This document shows, piece after piece, positions 34,592-44,024 of a stretch of 64,000 bases of DNA. The notes below the pieces were generated by a model. The model did not search any database and was not told where the DNA came from. It saw only the letters and a list, made by a program, of their open reading frames with translations. Within the stretch, counting starts at the first letter, position 1. The number at the start of each line of letters is the position of its first letter. The position numbers were made by a program, and so were the translations under genes. Source of the stretch: Candidatus Gastranaerophilales bacterium (GTDB lineage Bacteria; Cyanobacteriota; Vampirovibrionia; Gastranaerophilales; Gastranaerophilaceae); the NCBI GenBank assembly GCA_944323395.1, contig CALUSI010000008.1, forward strand, positions 34,098-98,097, read 5' to 3'.

Positions 34592-35676
34592 TGAGTATAT
34601 TTAATCTTATTTTTGTCGAATATCTTTTAAAATTTAACATTCTCGAATGGTTAATTTTTGTGTTATGGCAAATCATTTGTTTTGTTTTTATAAGTTTATT
34701 AATGATTTTTGCGGTATTATTTTTAGTTTTATTTGAAAGAAAATATCTTGCTTTTTTCACAAGAAGAAAAGGTCCAAATAGAGTCGGTCTTTATGGATGT
34801 TTGCAAACAGTAGCTGACGGAATAAAAATATTATTCAAAGAAAATATAACGCCAAAAAATGCAGATAAATTTATTTATTTTGTTGCACCAATTATAGTTT
34901 TTGCACCCATTTTAACAGTATATTCGCTAATTCCTTTTTCATCAGACATTAATTCTTACAAATCAGATATTGGTATTTTATTATTTATGGCAATATTATC
35001 ACTCCCTATAACCGGCATTTTATTTGCAGGATATTCAAGCGGAAACAAATATTCTTTAATTGGAGGAATGAGATCTTGTATTCAGGCAATAAGTTCTGAA
35101 ATTCCAATATTTCTTACACTTGCAGGCATAGTCATTTTAACAGGTTCTATGAACTTAAATGAAATAGTAAAAGCTCAGTATTCATTTTTACAATGGAATA
35201 TTTTTCCTGCAATATTGGGTTTCATAATATTTTTCATTTGCTCATTAATAACATTAAACAGAATTCCGTTTGATTTTCCGGAAGCTGAAAGTGAACTTGT
35301 CGCAGGTTATAACAGCGAATATTCTGGAATGAAGTTTGCAATGTTTTTTCTTGGAGAATACGCCTTAACCTTTATTTTTAGTACATACATAGCTACTTTA
35401 TTTTTAGGCGGATACAATTCGCCTTTTGGATTTTATATGGCTGATTTGTTTGATTTAAGATTAATCACGGGAGAACTTATAAGAAATATTGAACAATTTT
35501 TCTGGTTAATACTAAAAACTTTCTTGTTAATATTAATAATAATGTGGATAAGAGCAGCCTATCCAAGGTTTAAGACAGATAAAACCCTTGAACTTTGTTG
35601 GTATATTTTTATACCCTTAGCTATTTTTAATCTGTTTGTTTTATGTATAGTTCAATATTTTAGGGAGAGTTTATGA
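34591..35676 (+). CDS. nuoH: Complex I subunit H (NuoH/NdhA)
   Basis: Eight-helix membrane subunit at the junction of the arms, at the quinone channel. 361 residues. Motifs ERKYLAFFTRRKGPNRVG and PFDFPEAESELVAGYNSEYSG (given in part, near residue 230) contain the conserved glutamates. One-base overlap with nuoD, four-base overlap with nuoI. Confidence 0.96.
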   Translation: MSIFNLIFVEYLLKFNILEWLIFVLWQIICFVFISLLMIFAVLFLVLFERKYLAFFTRRKGPNRVGLYGCLQTVADGIKILFKENITPKNADKFIYFVAPIIVFAPILTVYSLIPFSSDINSYKSDIGILLFMAILSLPITGILFAGYSSGNKYSLIGGMRSCIQAISSEIPIFLTLAGIVILTGSMNLNEIVKAQYSFLQWNIFPAILGFIIFFICSLITLNRIPFDFPEAESELVAGYNSEYSGMKFAMFFLGEYALTFIFSTYIATLFLGGYNSPFGFYMADLFDLRLITGELIRNIEQFFWLILKTFLLILIIMWIRAAYPRFKTDKTLELCWYIFIPLAIFNLFVLCIVQYFRESL

Positions 35677-36038
35677 TAAAAAGTTTCATTTACCCTATAA
35701 AAGAACTGCTTAAAGGACTTTTAACCGTATTAAAAAACGGTTTTAAAGAGAAAGTAACACTTGAATACCCCGAAAAGAAAAAAGTTCTTAATAACAATTT
35801 TAGAGGTAAAATTAAATACGATAAAACAAAATGTATCAAATGCAAAATTTGTCAAAGAGTTTGCCCTGCAAAAGGGACCATAGAAATAAACGAAACATTT
35901 AAAATAGACTATAGTCAATGTATATTCTGTGCCAATTGTGTTGAATTTTGCCCGAAAGGTGCATTAACAATAACAAAAGAATACGAATTAGCTACAAATA
36001 ATAAAAATGAATTAATATTAAATGAGGAAATAAATTAA
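35673..36038 (+). CDS. nuoI: Complex I subunit I (NuoI/NdhI), two 4Fe-4S clusters
   Basis: Ferredoxin-like subunit holding clusters N6a and N6b. 121 residues, shorter than most NuoI (about 160-180). Cysteines 54, 57, 60, 64 (CIKCKICQRVCP) and 83, 86, 89, 93 (CIFCANCVEFCP) are all present. In complexes lacking NuoEFG this subunit is a likely entry point for electrons from ferredoxin. ATGA overlap with nuoH. Confidence 0.95.
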   Translation: MIKSFIYPIKELLKGLLTVLKNGFKEKVTLEYPEKKKVLNNNFRGKIKYDKTKCIKCKICQRVCPAKGTIEINETFKIDYSQCIFCANCVEFCPKGALTITKEYELATNNKNELILNEEIN

Positions 36039-36574
36039 TGGAACAATTAAATGCAATAATCTTTTATATAATTTCCGCAATTATTATATTCTCGAGCATT
36101 GCTGTAATTTTTACAAAAAAAATAATGAAAAGTGTATTTTTTGCATTAGTAACATTTATTTGTTTCGGACTTCTATTTTTCTTCTTAAATGCTCTTTTTA
36201 ACGGGGTAATTCAAATTTCAATATATGGAATAGCCCTATGTATTCTTTTTGCTATAGCAGTTATGCTTACTAATAATAATGAAGAAGAAACTCATCGAAT
36301 AAAGTTTTCACCTGCAATTATTTTAACTTTTTTAGGTGTTATAATGATTCTTTCATCCATTTTAATTTTCCTAAAAGAGACAATGATGTATGATTCGGTT
36401 TTTAAAACATACATTAACTCCTCGCATATATTAACAAGTCTTGATAATACTAAACAATTATCATCAGAACTCTTAACACACAATTTATACTCATTTGAGC
36501 TTTTAGGGCTTTATCTTTTAATCGTTCTCATCGGTATTTTAGTATTATTAACTTTTAAAGGAGAATCAAAATAA
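36038..36574 (+). CDS. nuoJ: Complex I subunit J (NuoJ/NdhG)
   Basis: Membrane subunit, 178 residues, five hydrophobic segments. N-terminal IIFYIISAIIIFSSIAVIFTK and the VMLTNN motif fit the family. One-base overlaps on both sides. Sequence is less conserved than in other subunits, so the call leans on its place between nuoI and nuoK. Confidence 0.92.
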   Translation: MEQLNAIIFYIISAIIIFSSIAVIFTKKIMKSVFFALVTFICFGLLFFFLNALFNGVIQISIYGIALCILFAIAVMLTNNNEEETHRIKFSPAIILTFLGVIMILSSILIFLKETMMYDSVFKTYINSSHILTSLDNTKQLSSELLTHNLYSFELLGLYLLIVLIGILVLLTFKGESK

Positions 36575-36888
36575 TGTTTGAAATTACATTGTATCATTAT
36601 TTAGTTTTATCTTTAATTCTTTTTGCAATAGGTTTTATTGGAATTATAATTTCAAAAAATATTATAAAAGTTCTAATATGTATAGAGATAGTAATGTCAG
36701 CAATAAACTTAAATTTCATAGCATTTACAGCATACAAAAACTATCTTTTCCTATCCGGTATGATATTTGCTTTATTTATAACTGCAATTTCAGCACTACA
36801 AACAGCAATAGGACTCGTATTAATATATCAAATATATAAAAATAAAGAAAAAATTACATCAGAAGAGATTGAGGAGCTAAAAGGTTAA
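36574..36888 (+). CDS. nuoK: Complex I subunit K (NuoK/NdhE)
   Basis: Three-helix antiporter-like subunit, 104 residues. Conserved glutamate in VLICIEIVMSAINLNFIAF and the TAISALQTAIGLVLIYQIYK segment identify it. One-base overlaps with both neighbours. Confidence 0.95.
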   Translation: MFEITLYHYLVLSLILFAIGFIGIIISKNIIKVLICIEIVMSAINLNFIAFTAYKNYLFLSGMIFALFITAISALQTAIGLVLIYQIYKNKEKITSEEIEELKG

Positions 36889-38714
36889 TGGATTTTTTTG
36901 CTAATAATATATTCCTAATAATGTTTCTTCCATTATGGATTTGTCTGATAATCATTTCAGGTGCCTTTATCAGATTAACTGAAAATAGAAAAATGACAGC
37001 CTTTTTGACATCAATCTCAACTTTAACAGGTTTGATTTTTTCAATTGCTCTTTTTAATTATGTAAAAAGTCCGCAGCCTATAGTTATAGAAGATTCATTT
37101 TCGTGGCTTAATATTGATAATCTTAATATTTATCTTGGAGTTTTACTTGATTCAACCTCCGCAATATTCCTTGTTATTTTAATGTTAATAAGTTTATTAA
37201 TACAAATTTATTCATATGGATATATGAAAAATAAAGAAGAATTTAGCAAGTACTTTATATATTTGAATTTTTTCAATTTTGCTATGACAGGATTAATACT
37301 TTCCCCAAACTTAATACAATTATATATCTTTTGGGAACTGGTAGGAGTTGCAAGTTATCTTTTAATAGGGTTCTTTCATAAAAAAGAAGATGTATCACTA
37401 TCTGCAAAGAAAGTATTCATTATTAACAGATTTGGAGACACTGCACTTTTAGCAGGAATCATATTTTTCGCATATTTTTCAATAACTTATATGCATCAAC
37501 AACCAAATGAATTCTTAGCATTTAGTGATTTAGACTATTTTCATAACCAACTTCAAAGTTTAACATACCCGAATGTATACAATATAGTTCTATCTTTATT
37601 CTTAATTGGAGCATTTGTAAAATCAGCTCAATTTCCTTTTCAACAATGGCTGATAGATGCAATGAAAGCGCCTACGCCTGTAAGTGCATTGATTCATTCG
37701 GCTACGATGGTGTGTGCAGGTATATTTTTAATAATTAGAATATATCCTTTATTATCTGACGAATTATTAAAAATAATATTATCACTTGGACTTATAACTG
37801 CTGTTTTATGTGCATTTATAGCTATTTCTCAAAATAATATAAAAAAAATGCTTGCATATTCAACATCTTCTCAATTAGGACTAATGTTTACAGCAATTGG
37901 CTTACAATCTATCCCGGTTGCAATAATATATTTAGTAATTCATTCTTTTACAAAAGCTTTACTATTCTTATGTACAGGAAATATCTCACAAATTTCAAAT
38001 TCAATTGAAACAAAAGATATATCAGGATTAAGAAAAATTGATTTTTATCTTGCAATTTATTGGATAATTGGAGCATTGTCACTCTCAGGACTTTTCTTTG
38101 GAGGCTTCACATCTAAAGAAATGCTATTAAATGTAGCAGAGAACAATAAATCAATATTATTTTTAATTCTGTTAACATCTTTTATGAGTACTTTCTATAT
38201 TTTTAGAACTTACTTCAATATTTTTGAAGGAAACAAAAGAGAAGAATATAAAATAATAAATGAAAGAACAATGTCGTTTGCTTTAATGACAATGGTTATA
38301 TTTGTAATATTTCCAGGATTTTTATTCAAAGTTTCACAAATAAATATGTTGTGCCTGCTTGCTATTGGGATTGGTATAACAGCTATATTTTCGGCATATT
38401 TCAGCAGTAAATGTAATAAAATTATGATTCCGCCTTTGCTATACAAATTATCTCAAAATGAGCTTTTTATCCCTAACTTATATAATTTCATAGGCAGATT
38501 ATTTAATTTAATATACTTTGCAGTAAATATAATTGATAAATATGTTATTGAAGGATTTATTAATATAACCGTAAAAATAACAAAATTCATCTCAAATATA
38601 ATTTCTAAACTTCAAAATGGTAACATTCAAACTTATGTTTCATATTCGATTTTTTCAATCGGAATAATACTTCTAATTATTTTATACTTATATTTTATGG
38701 CATTGAGGAGTTAA
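36888..38714 (+). CDS. nuoL: Complex I subunit L (NuoL/NdhF), proton pump
   Basis: Largest antiporter-like membrane subunit, 608 residues. Motifs WELVGVASYLLIGF (conserved Glu), KSAQFPFQQWLIDAMKAPTP and SALIHSATMVCAGIFL contain the key Lys and His. The long C-terminal lateral helix with LPQN-like amphipathic character occupies about residues 500-600. nuoM starts 1 base after its stop. Confidence 0.96.
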   Translation: MDFFANNIFLIMFLPLWICLIIISGAFIRLTENRKMTAFLTSISTLTGLIFSIALFNYVKSPQPIVIEDSFSWLNIDNLNIYLGVLLDSTSAIFLVILMLISLLIQIYSYGYMKNKEEFSKYFIYLNFFNFAMTGLILSPNLIQLYIFWELVGVASYLLIGFFHKKEDVSLSAKKVFIINRFGDTALLAGIIFFAYFSITYMHQQPNEFLAFSDLDYFHNQLQSLTYPNVYNIVLSLFLIGAFVKSAQFPFQQWLIDAMKAPTPVSALIHSATMVCAGIFLIIRIYPLLSDELLKIILSLGLITAVLCAFIAISQNNIKKMLAYSTSSQLGLMFTAIGLQSIPVAIIYLVIHSFTKALLFLCTGNISQISNSIETKDISGLRKIDFYLAIYWIIGALSLSGLFFGGFTSKEMLLNVAENNKSILFLILLTSFMSTFYIFRTYFNIFEGNKREEYKIINERTMSFALMTMVIFVIFPGFLFKVSQINMLCLLAIGIGITAIFSAYFSSKCNKIMIPPLLYKLSQNELFIPNLYNFIGRLFNLIYFAVNIIDKYVIEGFINITVKITKFISNIISKLQNGNIQTYVSYSIFSIGIILLIILYLYFMALRS

Positions 38715-38715
38715 T

Positions 38716-40221
38716 ATGATAGATAATTTTATTCCTTTAATAGTCTTTACACCATTAATAATGAGCTTAATTTTATATAGTCCGTTTATAGCTGATGATG
38801 AAAAAATAATCAGAAGAGTATCAAAAGGCTTCATAACTATTCATTTTACCTTGACCGTACTATGCAGTATTTTCTTTAATTTCTCAAATCCTGACTTTAT
38901 AATTGAAACAGACTACCCATGGATTGATGTATTAGGAATTAATGCAAATTTTGCATTTGATTCTTTAACTATGCTATTTGTTATACTAACTTCATTTATA
39001 TTCCTAATAGCAATCTATTTAAGTAAAAGTATGATAAAAAAATCATACAGACTATACTACGCATTAATTTTTCTTTTACTAACTGCAATACTGGGAGTCT
39101 TCAGTGCAAAAGATATATTTCTGTTCTTTTTGTTCTGGGAACTGGAATTAATTCCAATGTATCTTCTTATACAAAAATGGGGCAGCGGAAATAAACAAAA
39201 AACTGCAATGAAATTCCTATTATATACATTCTTCGGAAGTATATTTATATTATTAGGATTTTTAATTTTATACTATCTAAATTTTAAACTTACAGGTACC
39301 TTAAGTAGTGATATTAATGATATAGATATAATCTCAGCACCTGAAATACTAAGAGATTTAATCTTCTTCCTTTTATTAATAGGTTTTGGAGTTAAGCTTC
39401 CCATAATACCTTTACACGGCTGGTTAAGCGATGTGCATTCACAAGCACCAACGCCTGTTAGTATTATATTGTCATCTATACTCCTAAAACTTGGAGCATA
39501 TGGTATTTTAAGATTCAACCTGCAAATGTTTAATTATGAGTTTCAAGTTTTTGCAATATATATAATGCTGTTTGCTTTAATAAACATAATATATGCCAGC
39601 TTCTGCGCAATAATGCAAAAAGATATTAAAAGAATTATTGCTTTTTCAGGAATAGCCAATATGGGGATATTTTTACTTGGTATATCTTCATTAAATTCAA
39701 TAGGAATAACAGGCGGAATTTTCCAGCTGTTTTCACATGCTTTTATAAGTGCCGGGTTATTTACAATAGCTGGCTTAATATACATTAAATGCGGAACAAA
39801 AAATATTGCAAGAATAACAGGACTCGGTGAAAAAATGCCAAGACTTATGTTTATTTCTATCCCAATATTATTAGCTTCAATCGGTACACCGTTATTATGT
39901 GGTTTTATAGCAGAATTTTTAAGTTTTACAGGTGCATTTTTAATGCAAACAGAAGGAATATTTAGCGCTAAAGTATTATCTTTAATAGCACTAACTGTAT
40001 TAATATTTTCAAGTATATATATACTAAAAATCTTCCACGGAGTATTTTTTAACACTATAAAAATAAAAAACAGAAAAATATCTGATATAAATACAAAACA
40101 ACTTACAATTTTATGTTTGCTGACAATATGCATAATAATTTTCGGCATATTCCCATTCTTATTGACAGACATAATCAGAGAATATACAAATATCACATAT
40201 AATCCGCAAGGAGTATTTTAA
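38716..40221 (+). CDS. nuoM: Complex I subunit M (NuoM/NdhD), proton pump
   Basis: 501 residues, about 14 helices. Conserved FLFFLFWELELIPMYLLI (Glu), FGVKLPIIPLHGWLSDVHSQ (Lys) and APTPVSIILSSILLKLGAYG. One-base overlap with nuoN. Confidence 0.96.
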   Translation: MIDNFIPLIVFTPLIMSLILYSPFIADDEKIIRRVSKGFITIHFTLTVLCSIFFNFSNPDFIIETDYPWIDVLGINANFAFDSLTMLFVILTSFIFLIAIYLSKSMIKKSYRLYYALIFLLLTAILGVFSAKDIFLFFLFWELELIPMYLLIQKWGSGNKQKTAMKFLLYTFFGSIFILLGFLILYYLNFKLTGTLSSDINDIDIISAPEILRDLIFFLLLIGFGVKLPIIPLHGWLSDVHSQAPTPVSIILSSILLKLGAYGILRFNLQMFNYEFQVFAIYIMLFALINIIYASFCAIMQKDIKRIIAFSGIANMGIFLLGISSLNSIGITGGIFQLFSHAFISAGLFTIAGLIYIKCGTKNIARITGLGEKMPRLMFISIPILLASIGTPLLCGFIAEFLSFTGAFLMQTEGIFSAKVLSLIALTVLIFSSIYILKIFHGVFFNTIKIKNRKISDINTKQLTILCLLTICIIIFGIFPFLLTDIIREYTNITYNPQGVF

Positions 40222-41657
40222 TGGAAATAATAAAAGATATACAATCTGCATTTTTACCCGAATTAATTCTAATAGTATTTATACTTATTAATATTGTTTT
40301 TTCACTTTTCATAAGAAAAAATACTTATAGAATCGCAAAAATAACAACGATATCAGCAATTACTCTGGCAGGATTAGCCATATTCTTTATCCAAATTAAT
40401 CCAACATATTTTGCATTTAATGAAGTATATATATCAACCATATACACAACTTCATTTAAAATAATGATACTTATATCAGGATTACTAGTAATTCTTTCAG
40501 CCAACAACTTTATACGAGAAAAAAGACAAAAAGCTTTTGAATTCTTCACCATATTTCTAGCCGGAATATTAAGTGCTTTTTCATTAATATCATCAAATGA
40601 TTTCATAAGCGCATTTATATCAATTGAATTACTAAGTGTTTCTTGCTACTTTTTAACATCTTTCAGAAGAAATCACAAAGCAAAAGAAGCTGCACTAAAA
40701 TATTTAATAACCGGAGCTAGTTCTTCTGCAATATTATTATTAGGGATCTCATACTTATACGGAATAACAGGTAACTTAAATTTTTCAAATATTTCTGATG
40801 CAATATCAGTATCAGGAATAAACATAATGTTTATAATTTCTTGTATATTAATAATAATTGCACTAACATTTAAGCTTGGCTGCATTCCTTTCAGTAACTG
40901 GATTATTGATATATACGAAGGTTCAACATATGGTGTAGGAACATATTTATCGCTAATTCCAAAAATTGCAGCCATTGGACTAATTTCAAGATTATTTGTG
41001 TTTATATTTTCATATAGTCCAATAATACAAATATTAACAGCAATTATTGCACTATGGTCAATAATATATGCAGCAATAGGCGGAATTAATCAAACAAATA
41101 TAAAAAGGCTCTACGCATATAGTTCTATTTTACAATCCGGATTTTTATTATTAGCTGCAAGTTGCGTAAGTGTATATGGGTTTTCTTGCTTAATATTCTA
41201 TATATTTACATATATTTTTATGAATATTGGAATATGGAATGCTACTATAATTTATACAACAAATTATCAAAGCGATGAAATTATAGATTATAAAGGAATA
41301 TTTTATAAGAATCCATATTTTTCAATAGCCTATACAATATGCTTGATATCTTTAGCCGGATTACCGCCAACAAGCGGATTTTTATCAAAGCTATATTTAT
41401 TTTCAGCTCTATCCAGAGAAGATTTCACCTACCTGATAATATTATTTCTAACCCTTTGTGCAACAGTCATAAGCCTATTTTTATATTTTAAAATTATTAA
41501 AGTAATTTATGAAAAAAATTCACAAGATACAAAAATAATAAAAAATATTACCATTGGAAAAATTATTCTTTATGTATGCAGTATCATAACAATATTAATC
41601 TGTATATATCCAAATGAATTCATTAAATTATCTCAAATAATAGCATATTACATGTAA
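40221..41657 (+). CDS. nuoN: Complex I subunit N (NuoN/NdhB), proton pump
   Basis: 478 residues, last gene of the operon. SIELLSVSCYFLTSF carries the conserved Glu, and FKLGCIPFSNWIIDIYEGS the Lys region; C-terminal SLAGLPPTSGFLSKLYLF is typical. Followed at once by a strong terminator whose stem uses the stop codon bases. Confidence 0.96.
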   Translation: MEIIKDIQSAFLPELILIVFILINIVFSLFIRKNTYRIAKITTISAITLAGLAIFFIQINPTYFAFNEVYISTIYTTSFKIMILISGLLVILSANNFIREKRQKAFEFFTIFLAGILSAFSLISSNDFISAFISIELLSVSCYFLTSFRRNHKAKEAALKYLITGASSSAILLLGISYLYGITGNLNFSNISDAISVSGINIMFIISCILIIIALTFKLGCIPFSNWIIDIYEGSTYGVGTYLSLIPKIAAIGLISRLFVFIFSYSPIIQILTAIIALWSIIYAAIGGINQTNIKRLYAYSSILQSGFLLLAASCVSVYGFSCLIFYIFTYIFMNIGIWNATIIYTTNYQSDEIIDYKGIFYKNPYFSIAYTICLISLAGLPPTSGFLSKLYLFSALSREDFTYLIILFLTLCATVISLFLYFKIIKVIYEKNSQDTKIIKNITIGKIILYVCSIITILICIYPNEFIKLSQIIAYYM

Positions 41658-41685
41658 GAAAGAGGTCATAAATGACCTCTTTCTT
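41656..41685. terminator. Strong terminator ending the complex I operon
   Basis: A 14-bp inverted repeat AAGAAAGAGGTCAT / ATGACCTCTTTCTT with a 2-base centre. T-rich sequence follows on the plus strand (AAACTTTTATC). It also serves the convergent gene at 41706-42008. Confidence 0.85.
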
Positions 41686-41705
41686 AAACTTTTATCTTCT
41701 TCTTT

Positions 41706-42008
41706 TTAGTAATCTTTCCAGTTTGGATACTTATAATTAATACTATGATTATAAAAGTCTAAATCAGTATAAGCTCCAGGAACAATATAGTTATAAACTC
41801 TCTTTAAAACATCTTTAGGAGTATTTGGTTCAACATAAGGGTCTCTGTAAGGATCTTGATTAGTTACTCTTATAAGTTTCGCCATCTCTGCAGAATAACC
41901 GGTATTTACCATAAACTGCTCTGTCGTCATATATGTATTATCAATAAATGCATTTGATGCCAAAGAACTTGTTAAAAATACAGTAAGAATAAAAGCTATC
42001 TTTCTCAT
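41706..42008 (-). CDS. Small secreted protein, 100 aa
   Basis: Unrecognised. Signal peptide MRKIAFILTVFLTSSLASNA, then an 80-residue mature part rich in Tyr, Asp and Pro (NQDPYRDPYVEPNTPKDVLKRV), no cysteine. Good spacing to an AGGGGATTT-type ribosome binding site. Upstream ispG is transcribed toward it with a 58-base gap, so it may be read through. Confidence 0.75.
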   Translation of the reverse strand: MRKIAFILTVFLTSSLASNAFIDNTYMTTEQFMVNTGYSAEMAKLIRVTNQDPYRDPYVEPNTPKDVLKRVYNYIVPGAYTDLDFYNHSINYKYPNWKDY

Positions 42009-42066
42009 TAATAAATCCCCTTCATTATAATAACATGATAGCCTATTTTTTTAGAGAATGCAATAT

Positions 42067-43122
42067 TTAAAGATTCTCCATTTGTATGAGATTTATAAAT
42101 TCATCAACAAGCTTTTCTTCAGGTAAACGCATAATAATTTCACCTTTTTTGAAAATATAACCTTCTTTTATGCCGCCAGCTATACCATAATCAGCATGTT
42201 TAGCTTCACCAGGACCATTTACAGCGCATCCCATAACCGCAATAGTAAGAGGTTTATCAAAATTTTCCAATTTTTTTTCAACTTCTTTTGCTAATGAAAT
42301 TAAATCAATTTGAGTTCTACCGCAAGTAGGACAAGAAACAAAATTTATTCCTCTTTTTCTTAATCCTAAAGATTTTAATATTAAAAAACCTGCTTTTACC
42401 TCTTCTACAGGAGAATCAGTAAGTGAAACTCTAATAGTATCACCAATACCTTCAGCAAGTAAAGTACCTAATCCGACCGCTGATTTAATTATACCCCCGG
42501 TATAAGTACCGGCTTCAGTAACTCCAAGATGGAGAGGATAATCAACTTTATTAGCAATTAGCCTATATGCTTCTATGGTTGTTAATACATCACTGGATTT
42601 TAACGAAATTTTAATTTTATCAAAATTATTATCTTCCAAAATTTTAACATGCCTCATAGCACTCATAACCATCTTTTCTGCAAGCGGTATATCCATTTGC
42701 TCAAACTCTTTTTCCAAAGAACCGCCGTTAATACCGATTCTGATAGGAACATCATTTATTTTTGCAAGTTCAACAACTTTCTTTGTATGTTCTTCTTTAC
42801 CTATATTTCCGGGATTAATTCTTAAAGCATCAATGCCATTTTCTATGCAGCGTATTGCAAGTCTATAATCAAAATGTATATCAGCAATTAAAGGCAAAGG
42901 TGATTTCTTTTTTATTTCCTTAACAGCTTCAGCTGCATCCGGATTAAGGATTGCAAGGCGGACCAATTCACAGCCTTGTTCACTTAAATTGTAAATTTGT
43001 TTTAAGGTGGCTTCAACATCTCTTGTATCTGTATTTGTCATTGATTGTACTGATATAGGTGCATCTGCGCCTATTTTGACATTACCAATTTGTATTTGTT
43101 TCGAAATTCTTCTCTGTATCAT
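42067..43122 (-). CDS. ispG: 4-hydroxy-3-methylbut-2-enyl diphosphate synthase
   Basis: MEP pathway enzyme that reduces MEcPP to HMBPP with a 4Fe-4S cluster, using ferredoxin or flavodoxin. 351 residues. Cluster cysteines in VSCPTCGRTQIDL and AVMGCAVNGPGEAKHADYG. N-terminal QIGNVKIGADAPISVQSMTNTDT (given in part) is diagnostic. Shows that isoprenoids are made by the MEP route, as in cyanobacteria. Confidence 0.97.
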   Translation of the reverse strand: MIQRRISKQIQIGNVKIGADAPISVQSMTNTDTRDVEATLKQIYNLSEQGCELVRLAILNPDAAEAVKEIKKKSPLPLIADIHFDYRLAIRCIENGIDALRINPGNIGKEEHTKKVVELAKINDVPIRIGINGGSLEKEFEQMDIPLAEKMVMSAMRHVKILEDNNFDKIKISLKSSDVLTTIEAYRLIANKVDYPLHLGVTEAGTYTGGIIKSAVGLGTLLAEGIGDTIRVSLTDSPVEEVKAGFLILKSLGLRKRGINFVSCPTCGRTQIDLISLAKEVEKKLENFDKPLTIAVMGCAVNGPGEAKHADYGIAGGIKEGYIFKKGEIIMRLPEEKLVDEFINLIQMENL

Positions 43123-43177
43123 GATTTTACTATTCCTGTTATGATTATCTTAGCATAAATAAAGTTAGGGATATAAA

Positions 43178-43930
43178 ATGAAAATTGCAATAATATCAGA
43201 TATACACGGCAATATTGATGCTTTGGAAAGTGTTCTAAAAGATATAGAAAAAGAAAATTGTTCTAAAATATTATGTTTAGGCGATTTGGTAATGTCGGGT
43301 CCTGAGCCTAAAGCAACACTAAACAAAATACATGCCCTTATGCAGTCAAAAGATTTTCATATAATTCAAGGTAATACAGACAAGATGTTGTCTGTATTTT
43401 CGTTTGATACATATAATGAAATCTTAAATACAAATGCTGTTATGGCTAGTGCTTATCTTGCAGACAGTAAATTACTAAGTGATGAAGACAAATCTTTTCT
43501 AAAAAATCTTCCTGTTCAAGAAGAACTGGAATTATTTGGAATAAAAATACTAATGGTGCACGGCTCACCAAGAAAAAATAACGAAAATATATATCCAAAT
43601 CTCAAGCTGGAAGAAGTTGAAGAAATGATAGCAGGTACAAATGCCGATATAATATTTTGCGGACACACTCATATGCCTTGCGGATATCAAACTAATACGG
43701 AACAAACAGTCGTAAATGCAGGAAGTATAGGACGACCATTTGCTGAAAAACCGGATTCTTGCTATGTAATTATGGATATTAATGAAAATAACTCCACATA
43801 TACGATAAAACATAAATTTATAAAGTATGATGTACAATCAGCAAGTGAAAAAATATTAGCAAGAAAATTCGAAGGATGTGAAAAGCTTGCAAAAATGCTT
43901 TTAAAAGCAACATCAAGATATCCTGAATAA
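43178..43930 (+). CDS. Metallophosphoesterase (YfcE/MJ0936-like)
   Basis: 250 residues. All dimetal motifs are visible: SDIHGN (first metal Asp and His), LGDLVMSGP, GNTD (about residue 66), VHGSPR and FCGHTHMP, followed by VNAGSIGRPF. This group hydrolyses phosphodiesters or small phosphorylated substrates in the cytoplasm; physiological substrate not deducible. Divergent from ispG. Confidence 0.9.
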   Translation: MKIAIISDIHGNIDALESVLKDIEKENCSKILCLGDLVMSGPEPKATLNKIHALMQSKDFHIIQGNTDKMLSVFSFDTYNEILNTNAVMASAYLADSKLLSDEDKSFLKNLPVQEELELFGIKILMVHGSPRKNNENIYPNLKLEEVEEMIAGTNADIIFCGHTHMPCGYQTNTEQTVVNAGSIGRPFAEKPDSCYVIMDINENNSTYTIKHKFIKYDVQSASEKILARKFEGCEKLAKMLLKATSRYPE

Positions 43931-44024
43931 CAAATTGTTACATTTAAACAAAATAATGGCAAAAAAAAGTTTTTGACTTTTTAAACCATGCGGATACAAA
44001 GTCCAACATAAAAAAGGAATTAAG

